Positions 8,417-16,895 are shown, numbered from the stretch's first letter. The stretch: DNA of 44,174 nucleotides from Atribacteria bacterium SCGC AAA255-G05 (GCA_000405605.1 ASPA01000003.1:1-44174), one strand, 5' to 3'. Numbers and translations: made by a program. Notes: generated from the sequence alone by a model not told the origin.

Positions 8417-9447
8417 GGTATCCTCCAATAGTTTTATTGAAGGATAGTATATGCCAATCAAAGCGACATTGCAAGTATGACGTGACACTAGAGTCAATAA
8501 CTAAAGTAATGGTAACCCTCCCCCTAATATTCAAATTAGTTGAAGAGGGGAGGGTGCATCTTGACGATAGGATAATAAATCATATTCCGGAATTTGGAAC
8601 CAACCAAGAGAAAGAAAAAGTTACTATAAGAGATCTTCTGAATTTTACCGGAGGAATTCCTTTGGATGACCCTGTAGGCTGTGAAGAAGCCGCCTCAAAG
8701 GGAGATTTAAAAAATGCCTGGAATTTGCATTATACTCAAGAATTGGCCTATCAACCGGAGACTAAAATTTTTTATAGTGATGTTTCCTGCCGAATTTTGG
8801 GAAAATTATTGGAACGGGTTATGGAAAAACCCCTGTCTTTGGCTGCTAAAGAATGGATTTTTGAACCTTTGGGAATGAAAAATACTATGTTTAACCCTCA
8901 GGACAAAGAAAATTGCGCAGCTACCGGAAAATCAGATAGTGGACGTCTATTAAGAGGAGAACTTACCCAGGACTTAGAGCATTATTTAGGTGAAGTACTT
9001 GGATCTGATGGGCTTTTTTCTACCGCTAAAGATATGTTTGTATTTTCTCAAATGATTTTAAATCAGGGCATTTACCAGGGTCAAAGAATTTTAGGAAGAA
9101 TTACTGTAAAGAAGATGACTGAGGGATTAACTAATTCTGATATATACGAATCTCCTTCTTCCTATCTTCACTATATTTTAAGTGGTCCCAAGACTTGGTT
9201 TTGGGAATATGCCTTTTCTCCTCACTCTTTTTTTGGAGATTTAGTATCTAAAAAAGCTATAGGAAAAATGGGGGGAGCAGGAACTTTTCTTTTAATTGAT
9301 CCTGAATATGATCTTATTATTGTCTATCTTACCAATTATGGGCAACCTGAGCATACTTTAGAAGGAGAAGAAGGCTGGAATAAATTTTTTAAAGAAATTG
9401 ATGTAATGGGATTATGTAATATCGTTTTAGGGAATATCAAAAAATAG

Positions 9448-9720
9448 GGATGATTGTACTAACTAAATAATCCGGAAACTTCTTCCAGCTTTTGATACGG
9501 CTTTTCAACTTTATTACTCATACAAAAAGCTGGAAAATCGCCCTGTCTGGGGGACAAAACAACTTAAAACCCCTTGATCTTTCTTGAATGGCTTTAATAT
9601 TTTATAAATACTTTATTAATTTAAATCTTTAGATATTACTCCAATATTGAAGAATTAACTGATTTAATTTAATATTTCCTATTGTCATATCCTCTTTAAA
9701 AGTTCTAAACGTTTCCAATA
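9448..9720. other. Intergenic stretch, no gene seen
   Basis: AT-rich DNA between the serine hydrolase remnant and the second tRNA-tail copy. A distant CCAGCTTTT/AAAAGCTGG pair (about 9486-9535) could fold but has no T-run. No open frame of note. Confidence 0.5.
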
Positions 9721-9830
9721 GGGGGAGCCAGACAATAACCAGCCCTTTGGCATTTTGCTGAAGGGCTTTTTATTTTTTTAAATTTTATTATAAAAAGAAG
9801 GACTTTGTAAGTTTGTATAGTAATTAAATT
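9721..9830 (+). repeat. Degenerate copy of tRNA-Asn tail, terminator and promoter block
   Basis: GGGGAGCCAGACA (9722-9734) equals the tRNA-Asn 3' end and its flank at 5628-5640. It is followed by a diverged copy of the same terminator and by AGGACTT-N11-ATAGTAA, at the same place as the promoter-like block before brnQ. Similarity covers about 110 bases with many differences, so the duplication is old. The rest of the tRNA is not recognisable upstream. Confidence 0.7.
9741..9780 (+). terminator. Rho-independent terminator (second copy)
   Basis: AGCCCTTTGGCA/TGCTGAAGGGCT stem with a T-rich tail, a diverged copy of the hairpin at 5646. It would end transcripts leaving the serine hydrolase. Confidence 0.8.
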
Positions 9831-9899
9831 AAAGCGATGTTTTTTAGAAAAGGTTTTATAAACGATAAGAGTTGAGAAGAATTAATTGGGAGGTAATGC

Positions 9900-10394
9900 A
9901 TGTCGAATATAAAAATAGTAAAGGGCTATATCCCTGGTTCAATCGGTCGAGTTGCTGAACTTCATGGTACTTATTATCACGAGCATTGGGATTTTTCGGT
10001 GTTCTTTGAAGCGAAGGTGGCTACTGAGCTTTCAGAGTTCCTCGGGAGATATGATGAAAAATGCGATGGTTTCTGGACCGCATCACTTAAAGATCGTGTT
10101 GAAGGCTCTATTACCATCGACGGGATTCACGCCGAAAAAGAAGGAGCGCATCTTCGGTGGTTCATTATATCCGATATCTTGCGTGGAAGAGGTATTGGCA
10201 ACCAACTCATTAACAAAGCTCTCGACTTTTGTAGGAACAAAGGATACAGGCGGGTATACCTCTGGACCTTTGAGGGTCTTAGTGCTGCGAAACACCTCTA
10301 CGAGAAGAGTGGTTTTGAACTCGTTGAACAACACAAAGGAATACAGTGGGGTACAGAGGTTAACGAACAGCGATTTGAACTGTCGCTTGAATAG
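9900..10394 (+). CDS. GNAT family N-acetyltransferase
   Basis: This 164-residue protein has the GNAT acetyl-CoA-binding motif near residues 93-102 (SDILRGRGIGNQLI, core RGRGIG) and the following helix-strand end (AAKHLYEKSGFELVEQ). The C-terminal layout resembles the acetyltransferase half of MarR-GNAT proteins. The acceptor is unknown. A strong GGGAGGT site precedes the ATG. Its base composition is visibly richer in G+C than the neighbours, which hints at horizontal transfer. It sits alone between the duplicated tRNA-tail block and a broken CPBP gene, and no partner gene indicates its substrate. Confidence 0.88.
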   Translation: MSNIKIVKGYIPGSIGRVAELHGTYYHEHWDFSVFFEAKVATELSEFLGRYDEKCDGFWTASLKDRVEGSITIDGIHAEKEGAHLRWFIISDILRGRGIGNQLINKALDFCRNKGYRRVYLWTFEGLSAAKHLYEKSGFELVEQHKGIQWGTEVNEQRFELSLE

Positions 10395-10494
10395 CTTAGC
10401 ATCACTAAAATGCTTTTTTATGCGAAAAAAAGGATTTTTGAAAAGTTTATCGAATATATAAATTAATATAGACTTATCCGGGCAAGGAGGAATT

Positions 10495-10789
10495 ATGATT
10501 AATATTTTTAAGCAAGAATTAGGCGAGATACATTCTTTTTTTCTGGGAATATATACTTCGCGGTTTTCTTCTGTTCGGGCTTAAGGAAAGGTTTAAAGAG
10601 GCGAGTATACTCATACAGATGGTTCCCTTTGTGCTTCTTCATATCGGAAAACCAGAAATTGAGATACTGATGTGTATTCCCATGGGATTGTGGTTCGGAT
10701 ATATTGCCTATCGAGGGAAGTCATTCTGGCCGGCATTCATTACCCATACTTTCATTAACTTCACCCTTAAATACTTTGTAAATTTTTGA
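10495..10789 (+). pseudogene. CPBP intramembrane protease (CAAX/Abi-type), frameshifted
   Basis: A clear ribosome site (CAAGGAGG) precedes ATG 10495. The first 16 codons lead to a run of seven T's (about 10539-10545), after which the frame ends within 30 codons. Removing one T opens a frame of about 97 residues to 10789 that looks like the core of the CPBP/CAAX family: a degraded first motif (EYILRGFLLFGL, for EExxxR), a second motif with His (FVLLHIGKPE) and a third (HTFINF, for HxxxN). The protein is much shorter than usual members (200-300 residues) and lacks the N-terminal helices. A homopolymer sequencing error is possible, but the missing first Glu and the short length favour a remnant. 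Confidence 0.65.
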
Positions 10790-10817
10790 TGGTGAAGTAG
10801 AGAAAAGACAATTATCT

Positions 10818-10850
10818 GTCTTTTGGTAATTAGCTGAAAGGCTTTTATTT
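10818..10850 (+). terminator. Terminator-like hairpin before ndk (third copy)
   Basis: GTCTTTTGGT and AGCTGAAAGGC pair with several G-T pairs and are followed by TTTTATTT. The layout matches the hairpins at 5646 and 9741. A second overlapping hairpin, AAAAGACA/TGTCTTTT, lies at 10803-10824. Confidence 0.6.
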
Positions 10851-10893
10851 AATAACAAGGAATAAGAGAAAAATATTAGAGGTGAATTAAAGG

Positions 10894-11424
10894 ATGGAGA
10901 AGACATTAGTTTTAATAAAACCTGATGCATTTAAAAGGGGATTAGTTGGGGAAATTATTACGAGATTTGAAAGAGTGGGACTAAGCTTGGAAGAAATGAA
11001 AATAGTAAATGCTACTACTAAAATTGTCGGACGACACTACCCTGATGATAAAAATTGGATTAGATCTGTTGGTAAAAAGACTGTAGATACTTATCAAAAA
11101 TATAATTTAAATATTGCAGAGGATTTAGGTACTGATGATGCCCTGGAAGTTGGTAATCTGGTTAGAAAATGGTTGATTCAGCAAATAACTTCAGGACCAA
11201 TAATCGCAATTATCTTAAGTGGAAACCATGCTATTGAAGTTGTAAGAAAAATAGTTGGGAATACGGTTCCTCTTTTTGCGGAATTGGGTACAATAAGGGG
11301 TGATTTTTCCATAGATTCACCCGACCTTTCTTCTAAAGAAAGGCGCGCTTTACAAAATTTAGTTCATGCCTCATCTACCATTGAGGAGGCGGAACGAGAA
11401 ATTTCTCTTTGGTTTAAAATTTAA
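10894..11424 (+). CDS. ndk: Nucleoside diphosphate kinase
   Basis: This 176-residue protein begins with the family signature EKTLVLIKPDAFKRG. It carries the phosphorylated His in NLVHASSTIEEAEREI and the nucleotide-binding stretch near GTIRGDFS. The enzyme moves the gamma phosphate of ATP to other nucleoside diphosphates. Usual bacterial enzymes have 130-150 residues. The extra length here is an insertion near residues 50-85 (DDKNWIRSVGKKTVDTYQ onward), as in some long NDK variants. AGAGGTGA and AAAGG lie before the ATG. It stands alone, with a NifU-like gene about 120 bases later. Confidence 0.93.
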   Translation: MEKTLVLIKPDAFKRGLVGEIITRFERVGLSLEEMKIVNATTKIVGRHYPDDKNWIRSVGKKTVDTYQKYNLNIAEDLGTDDALEVGNLVRKWLIQQITSGPIIAIILSGNHAIEVVRKIVGNTVPLFAELGTIRGDFSIDSPDLSSKERRALQNLVHASSTIEEAEREISLWFKI

Positions 11425-11546
11425 GAATTTACTGTAAGAGAGTTTTAATTATATCGAATATAGACAAGGTATAGAAAATATGCTAACATTATCTCGTTAA
11501 AAAGAGGGATACCAGATTCACAATAATATTACATTAGGAGGAAGCA

Positions 11547-11768
11547 ATGAAAGAAAAAGTGGAAGCAGCTTTAGAGAAGGTAAGACCATCTCTTCAGGCA
11601 GATGGCGGAGATGTTGAATTGGTAGAAGTGACTACAGATGGAGTGGTAAAAGTAAAATTGACCGGTGCCTGCAGCGGATGTCCAATGAGAGAGATGACTT
11701 TACAGATGGGCATTGGCAGAGCATTAAAGGAAGAAATTTCTGAAGTAAAAGAAGTTGTAGCTGTATAA
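11547..11768 (+). CDS. NifU C-terminal-domain protein (Nfu-type Fe-S carrier)
   Basis: A 73-residue single-domain protein with LQADGGDVELVEV and the CxxC cluster site in CSGCPMREMTLQ. Nfu domains hold a transient [4Fe-4S] cluster between two protomers and pass it to apo-enzymes. It is short because it lacks the A-type or NifU N-terminal domains. A strong TAGGAGG site lies 6 bases before the ATG. A terminator follows at 11821, so it is probably a one-gene unit. No other Fe-S assembly gene is in the window. Confidence 0.93.
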   Translation: MKEKVEAALEKVRPSLQADGGDVELVEVTTDGVVKVKLTGACSGCPMREMTLQMGIGRALKEEISEVKEVVAV

Positions 11769-11820
11769 TTATTCTTTAATAAGAATAGATATCAAGAAAA
11801 GCAAAATAATAAATAGAATA

Positions 11821-11856
11821 GGGGTAGGGTATTACAATATACCGTACCCCTTATTA
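11821..11856 (+). terminator. Rho-independent terminator after the nfu-like gene
   Basis: GGGGTA and TACCCC enclose a second paired segment, GGTAT/ATACC. The tail is TTATTATTT. It lies 52 bases after the stop. Confidence 0.8.
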
Positions 11857-11988
11857 TTTCCAAATTAAAAAATAACTTCACTTCAATACGGAAATCTTAT
11901 TGATGTAAATTTTAAGTGGATAGCAAGAAAGATAAAAGAATATTTATTTCTTTTGTTTTTCTATCTTCTTTTTCCCTAGTTTTTTTCA

Positions 11989-12018
11989 CGCAATACTCGA
12001 TACACAATACGCGATACG
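11989..12018. repeat. Intergenic short-word repeat (GCAATACT/GCGATACG type)
   Basis: About three imperfect copies of a 10-base word: CGCAATACTC, GATACACAAT, ACGCGATACG. The rest of the 11857-12129 spacer is AT-rich and shows no gene. Confidence 0.55.
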
Positions 12019-12129
12019 AAGAAGTTCCTGATTTAATTGTAAAATACAGTAGTTTTCAGTTATAATAAATATTATAAAAGAATTATTATTAATATATATT
12101 TACCATAAAATCTTTTAGGATGGTAATTA

Positions 12130-15066
12130 ATGAATAAAACTACGGTAAAAGAATTATATAACAAAATATTTAAAAAGATTTTACACACACAAATATTAGA
12201 TGATGTCTCTTTAGATAAAGAGTTTGTTAGAAAATATATTGAAGATCCTCTATTTTTAAAGCAATTGTCATCTATGGTAAAAAAGAAAGATTATAGTTGT
12301 CAGGCAGTATATTCATTATGTCAGGGCATCATCGTCAATATTGACAAAGAACATAATCCCACTAATTGGATTCATCAGGTGTATCAATTTACCCTCTCTA
12401 AATCTTTCCCTGAAACAGTAAATCTATCCTTTAAGGATATCTCCTCTAATTGCCGAAAAACTTTCTTACTCTATTTAGAAATTTTAAGAGTAATTTTGAA
12501 GTTCCAAAAGTCGTCCGGTGATCCTGCTTTTTACAGCAAATTTCCTCTTAATTTTTTAACTTCTGACGAAAAAAGCAAACTGGAGAATCCTGCTGAATAT
12601 AAAAGATTTTTAAAGGCATTTAATGATAAATATGTCTATGAGATGATGAAATTAAGCCAGGAAATTTTAAAGTTCAATACTTTAGACCACATATGTGGAG
12701 TAAATTGGATTGCTTTATTTGTCGGCAGGCAGTTATATAATCTGGGTCTTCCTGTTGATTTGGGGAGGATTTCGGGAGCAGCAGCAGGACATGATATCGG
12801 AAAATATGGATGTAAAGATATTGAGGTAGAAAGAACTCCCTATTTACATTATTACTATACTGATATGTGGTTTAAAAAACATAATATCCCTTATATCGGA
12901 CACATTGCAGTTAATCATTCTGTTTGGGATTTAGAATTAGAAAATTTGCCCCTGGAATCACTTATATTAATTTATTCTGATTTTCGGATTAAAAATAGTA
13001 ATAACGGCCACAAAGAGAAGATGAAAATTTTTAGCTTGAAAGATTCTTTTCAAGTAATCTTAGGCAAACTGGATAATGTCGATGAGAAAAAAAGAAAAAG
13101 ATATTGCCGGGTTTATGAGAAATTAAAAGACTTTGAAGATTATATGATAAATTTAGGGGTAAATGTGGATGTAGAGGATAAAGAGATTAGTTCTTACAAA
13201 AAAGATAGAAACCCGTATTATCCTCTCATGCAGGGCCAGGAAGTTATCCAAAATATAAAATTTCTTTCTATAGAACATAATATAAATTTAATGCACGAGC
13301 TTCGAAATGAATCTTCTCTTAATTCACTTTTAGAATTAGCCAGAAGCGAAAAAGATTGGAACAATCTACGGGAATATCTACAAATATTTAATAAATATTC
13401 CACCTATCTGACTCAAAATCAAAAGATGATTACCTTGAGATATTTATACGAACAGTTGACTCACCCGGAAGATGAAATAAGAAGGAGAAGTGCAAATCTT
13501 ATCGGTTTATTGATTGCCAGTTTTGACGAAGATTACCGCAAAGAGATTCCTCAAAATGTTACTCTAAAACCTCCCGCGATTACCAGTATTAATTTATTGG
13601 AAAGATATTTAAAATATTTTTTACAGCCAGACCATAAAAAGATTGCTCTTCATCAATCCCGGATTATTAATAGCACTGAGAATATGATTTCTTCCCTTTT
13701 TTCTAACTGTCGCAATAATTATCAGGTAAGCAATTATAGAAAAATTATTTTAAAACACTATAAAAAGCACCTGTATACCGATGAAGAAACTCAACTGTGT
13801 TTGATAAAAACCGCCAAACATATATCAATTTGTTCAGATGAAAAATCTGTAAAGGTATTATTTGATTATGTTATAAAGATGTTGAAGAAAGAGAATCACA
13901 ATCTCAGGCTTACTGCTTTAGAAGTAATCTACGATTTAATAACTCAGATTGATAAAGAATTTAGATTTATAAATAACTTAAGAAAGATATTTACCGGTAA
14001 TATTTCTGCCTCAGTGCTCCCTGCTGAAAATTATTTAAACATGAAGATAGTTGAATTATTAGGTTTAGACGAAAGCATGGTAAAAAAGTATATCGAATTT
14101 TATCGAAAAGATATAGAAAAGATACAGTATATATTTCTAAGCAACCTTAAAACTTCAACCAGTGGAATAATTAAAAAAATTCAGATAGAACTTTTATTAG
14201 AACATACCTTAAAAAGCAAACAGGAAGAAATCTATACCGCTTTGCATTTTTGTAATATTTTGAAAGTTAGCGGCATAGAAGATATTAGAAATTTGGCTGG
14301 TAAATCCCTGGTAGATTTAATGCCTTCTTTATCTTTTCAGCAGAGGAACGATATAGCCATTGAACTATTGCGGGCTTTAGAAATGGAAGATTATCAATTT
14401 ACTAAATATATTCCTTACTATTTAGGTCAATTAATACTCTATCTCACACCTAATGAGTTAGAGGAACTTATTGATGATTTAATAGAAAAAATCAAACAGT
14501 CAGATCCTAAATTAAGCTCATTACTGCTTAGAACCATTGGTATTGCCATTACTAATTACCCTAAGTACCGGGAAAGATTTTCAGAAAAAGAGAAATCATA
14601 CGAAAACAGACTTTGTAAGATGATTGGTATCCTTTTAAATGGCTTTGTGCACTATAATTTAAAGGTTAAACAGGCAGCATTTAGAGTTATCGGTAAGGAA
14701 ATATTTGGCTCAAGACATCTCAGCTTAGAAGAGAAGAACCACATATTTCAACTTATTGCTAAAAAAATTCTTACTTTGTTAACGCCTGTAACTAAAGAAG
14801 GCCTGATGTTTTTAATAAATTGCATCGGACTTAATTATATGTATAAATTTATCTCTGATTATAATTTTTTCAGGGGAAACATAAACCTTGAAACCCCGGA
14901 CAAAATAGCTTTTTTCCCAGGAGCCTTTGACCCCTTTTCTTTAAGTCACAGAGAGATTGTTAAGGCAATAGAAAATCTTGGCTTTGAAACATACTTGGCT
15001 GTTGATGAGTTTTCCTGGTCTAAAAGGACTCAGCCTCACCTCTTTATCAACAATTTCCATATCTGA
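12130..15066 (+). CDS. HD-domain/HEAT-repeat protein with C-terminal nucleotidyltransferase domain, 3' truncated
   Basis: This 978-residue frame has an HD phosphohydrolase domain near residues 175-300 (H221-D222 in AGHDIGKYG, later His in IAVNHSVWD, Asp in YSDFRIK). It then has several hundred residues of helical HEAT-like repeats. The C-terminus starts a NadD/cytidylyltransferase fold (FFPGAFDPFSLSH, residues 928-940). After RTQPHL (about residue 973) the expected domain continuation is missing, and the last residues come from sequence antisense to recN. A complete domain would need roughly 150-200 more residues, so the gene is probably cut. The HD part suggests nucleotide or second-messenger hydrolysis and the nucleotidyltransferase part NAD-type adenylylation; neither is proven. 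It starts with ATG after TAGGATGGT. Confidence 0.75.
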   Translation: MNKTTVKELYNKIFKKILHTQILDDVSLDKEFVRKYIEDPLFLKQLSSMVKKKDYSCQAVYSLCQGIIVNIDKEHNPTNWIHQVYQFTLSKSFPETVNLSFKDISSNCRKTFLLYLEILRVILKFQKSSGDPAFYSKFPLNFLTSDEKSKLENPAEYKRFLKAFNDKYVYEMMKLSQEILKFNTLDHICGVNWIALFVGRQLYNLGLPVDLGRISGAAAGHDIGKYGCKDIEVERTPYLHYYYTDMWFKKHNIPYIGHIAVNHSVWDLELENLPLESLILIYSDFRIKNSNNGHKEKMKIFSLKDSFQVILGKLDNVDEKKRKRYCRVYEKLKDFEDYMINLGVNVDVEDKEISSYKKDRNPYYPLMQGQEVIQNIKFLSIEHNINLMHELRNESSLNSLLELARSEKDWNNLREYLQIFNKYSTYLTQNQKMITLRYLYEQLTHPEDEIRRRSANLIGLLIASFDEDYRKEIPQNVTLKPPAITSINLLERYLKYFLQPDHKKIALHQSRIINSTENMISSLFSNCRNNYQVSNYRKIILKHYKKHLYTDEETQLCLIKTAKHISICSDEKSVKVLFDYVIKMLKKENHNLRLTALEVIYDLITQIDKEFRFINNLRKIFTGNISASVLPAENYLNMKIVELLGLDESMVKKYIEFYRKDIEKIQYIFLSNLKTSTSGIIKKIQIELLLEHTLKSKQEEIYTALHFCNILKVSGIEDIRNLAGKSLVDLMPSLSFQQRNDIAIELLRALEMEDYQFTKYIPYYLGQLILYLTPNELEELIDDLIEKIKQSDPKLSSLLLRTIGIAITNYPKYRERFSEKEKSYENRLCKMIGILLNGFVHYNLKVKQAAFRVIGKEIFGSRHLSLEEKNHIFQLIAKKILTLLTPVTKEGLMFLINCIGLNYMYKFISDYNFFRGNINLETPDKIAFFPGAFDPFSLSHREIVKAIENLGFETYLAVDEFSWSKRTQPHLFINNFHI

Positions 15067-15312
15067 ATTTAAATTACTTATTAGTTCTTTTTCTTGGGGA
15101 GCTAGCAGAAACAAGCCTTCAACTACTAAACTATCCTCTCCATCTCGAATTAAATCAGAAGCAGCAGAACCTCCCAAAATTAAATCTATCGCCTCTATGA
15201 TAATAGATTTTCCGGCTCCGGTCTCGCCGGTTAAAACGTTTAATCTTTCCTCAAATTCAATATTTAATTCTTTTATTAAAGCCATGTTCATTATATTTAA
15301 TTGAAATAACAT
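15028..15312 (-). pseudogene. recN: DNA repair protein RecN, N-terminal fragment
   Basis: The first 90 or so residues match RecN: the N-terminus MLFQLNIMNMALIKELNIEF and the Walker A motif GETGAGKS followed by IIIEAIDLILGG. RecN is an SMC-like ATPase used in double-strand break repair, usually about 550-570 residues. After DKEVRLS the similarity stops, and the frame runs on into the antisense of the HD/HEAT gene, so the coiled coil and Walker B part are absent. Its place after nadK is normal for Firmicutes-type gene order, so this was the native recN. Either the genome has lost it or the assembly joined two distant segments. Confidence 0.8.
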
Positions 15313-15343
15313 TTATTTCTGTATCCGCCTCATAGTATAAATA

Positions 15344-15430
15344 ATTAGTTAGCTGGATAGCTAGTTAGTTGGTTAATTGGTTAGTAACGAATTAACTCTT
15401 CCCTGCTAAACACTCTACGCTCCACGCTAG
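15344..15430. repeat. Intergenic short-word repeats
   Basis: Variants of AGTTAGCTGG/TTGGTTAATTGG repeat from 15344 to 15390. A second word, CTCTACGCTCCACGCTAG, is at about 15412-15430. These are the same word types as at 972-1080 and 17748-17920. Confidence 0.6.
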
Positions 15431-15463
15431 TTTTGCTATCCGTTATTGTTCTACCTTCACTCA

Positions 15464-16336
15464 TCACTTATTAATCTGTCCACTCCATCTTAATTTTTCC
15501 CGTAAAATAGCATAAAAACTTTTTTCTTTAAAAGTAATTAACCGGGCTTTATGGCCTGATTTTTTTATTATCACTTCATCTTTTGGTTTTAAGATAAAGC
15601 CCTCCTGCCCATCTATGGTTACCATTATTTTTTCTTCACCTGATTCTAAAGTTATTTTTACCTGGTCATTTTCACCGATAATAAAAGGCCGGGCAGATAA
15701 AGTATGGGGGCAGATAGGGGTAAGTATTATGGAATTTATATTAGGATCAACAATAGGGCCACCGGCAGAAAGAGAATAAGCGGTAGAACCCGTAGAAGTA
15801 GAGACAACCAATCCATCAGCCGAATAAGTAATAACATAATCATTGTTGACATAGGTAGCCAGGCAGATAATTCGGGCAAAAGCTCCCTTACCTATAACTA
15901 CATCATTTAAGGCAGTAAATTTTTTAATCTCTTCTTCTTTTCTTTTCACTATACAACTTAACATCATTCTCTCATCAAGAAAATATCTCCCCTGATACAG
16001 TTTCTCTAAAGACTTTTCCAGGCCATTGATGCTAATTTGAGTCAGAAAACCCAATCCTCCTAAATTCACTCCAAAAATCGGTATATCTTCGGCAGCGGCT
16101 AATCTGGCTGCTCTAAGGAGAGTTCCGTCTCCACCCAAAGAGATTATTAGATCAACTTCTTTAAGAAATTTTTCAGTAGGGCAGTCTAATTCTTCCTTCC
16201 CAATTTCTTTACCCTTATCTCCTTCTATGTAAACTTTTAGTTTTTTAAAATTCAGCCAATCAATTATCCTGCAGGCTGTTTCCCGGGTTTTTTCTTTTTT
16301 ATAATTCACTATTAAACCAATGCTGTCTAATTTCAT
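15464..16336 (-). CDS. nadK: NAD kinase
   Basis: A 290-residue protein with the catalytic GGDGTLLRAAR motif, the NE/D-type segment ALNDVVIGKG and the glycine-rich TSTGSTAYSLSAGGPI. It phosphorylates NAD to NADP with ATP or polyphosphate. I take the ATG at 16336, which follows AAGGAGG by 6 bases; the in-frame GTG at 16342 would touch the ribosome site. The start overlaps the stop of the preceding membrane gene by four bases (ATGA), so the two are translationally coupled. The order tlyA-X-nadK-recN is the normal Firmicutes neighbourhood. Confidence 0.95.
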   Translation of the reverse strand: MKLDSIGLIVNYKKEKTRETACRIIDWLNFKKLKVYIEGDKGKEIGKEELDCPTEKFLKEVDLIISLGGDGTLLRAARLAAAEDIPIFGVNLGGLGFLTQISINGLEKSLEKLYQGRYFLDERMMLSCIVKRKEEEIKKFTALNDVVIGKGAFARIICLATYVNNDYVITYSADGLVVSTSTGSTAYSLSAGGPIVDPNINSIILTPICPHTLSARPFIIGENDQVKITLESGEEKIMVTIDGQEGFILKPKDEVIIKKSGHKARLITFKEKSFYAILREKLRWSGQINK

Positions 16337-16887
16337 CTCCACCCTCCTTGAAGCAAATAATATAAGACCAAACTAAAAATTGCTCCTGCTAAAAAATATA
16401 CTAACTTTATTGCCTTTTGACGCCTAGTGCTTTCGAATTGAAACTTAACTTCAGAAATACTCTTATTTTTCATATTTAATAAAAGAATGCCGCACGGCTG
16501 GTAAGCAAGGTAATACTCCAACATCTGTCTTCGGGTCTCCCGGTTGGTAATATAGGGAATCTTCTCTCCACTTTTGACTTCTACTACAAAGACTTTCCCT
16601 CTCTTCCTTACTAAATAATCTATCCGCACTAAGTAGCGATGAATCTTATCGCCGATAGTTATAAGGAGTGGTTTGCTTTTTTGGGCATCTATAATCGTAT
16701 AGCCGTTTTTTCTTAATATTTTCTCTGCTTCTTTTTCCGCCTGCCTGCTTTTAGAAAATCTCTTCCTTAATTTCTTAGCTCTTAACCAATTGCTTGTCTT
16801 GATAAATAGAACCAGGCATATTATCCCTCCGCTAATAAATAAAACAAAGATTAAAACAGCATTTTCATTTATATTCAAAAACTTCAC
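16333..16887 (-). CDS. Membrane protein with PD-(D/E)XK nuclease-like domain
   Basis: A 184-residue protein with a hydrophobic N-terminal segment (about residues 10-30), a soluble middle and a second segment near 160-178. The middle has D in VRIDYLVRKRG, then E-V-K in VFVVEVKSG, and an upstream Glu in EAEKILRKNGY. This is the spacing of PD-(D/E)XK nucleases related to archaeal Holliday junction resolvase and nuclease-related domains. No function is known to me. The C-terminus overlaps nadK by four bases and tlyA ends 8 bases upstream, so it is part of the tlyA-nadK operon. Confidence 0.7.
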   Translation of the reverse strand: MKFLNINENAVLIFVLFISGGIICLVLFIKTSNWLRAKKLRKRFSKSRQAEKEAEKILRKNGYTIIDAQKSKPLLITIGDKIHRYLVRIDYLVRKRGKVFVVEVKSGEKIPYITNRETRRQMLEYYLAYQPCGILLLNMKNKSISEVKFQFESTRRQKAIKLVYFLAGAIFSLVLYYLLQGGWR

Positions 16888-16895
16888 TCCAAATA

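Larger units (their letters stand above)
7276..8488 (-). mobile_element. IS630-family insertion sequence, 1213 bp
   Basis: Ends start GTGTCACGTCA on both strands, with an imperfect inverted repeat of about 25 bp. The element is flanked by a TA duplication (7274-7275 and 8489-8490), the standard IS630/Tc1-mariner target. It encodes a two-frame transposase on the minus strand and disrupts the serine hydrolase gene. Confidence 0.95.
7099..9447 (+). pseudogene. Serine hydrolase (class C beta-lactamase-like), split by IS630 element
   Basis: Removing the IS (7276-8488) and one copy of the TA target duplication restores one open frame of 377 codons from 59 codons before the insertion and 318 after it. 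The rejoined protein belongs to the beta-lactamase/penicillin-binding-protein fold: SxxK is S61-I-T-K64, the second motif is YSD (a YxN variant in FYSDVSC), and a late GGAG segment (KMGGAGTFLLID) stands where KTG/HxG usually lies. No secretion signal is visible, so a cytoplasmic esterase or peptidase is as likely as resistance. The insertion is two bases into the codon-60 region, just before the nucleophile. No frameshift or stop is seen in either half, so the event looks recent. Both halves are now probably inactive. Confidence 0.85.

Noticed and set aside
9486..9535. CCAGCTTTT/AAAAGCTGG pair as a terminator
   Set aside because: Loop of about 30 bases and no T-run after it.
10858..10880. Third sigma-H-like motif (AGGAATA-N11-TTAG) before ndk
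   Set aside because: The -10 part lacks GAAT or GTAT and a start there would leave almost no leader before the ribosome site.
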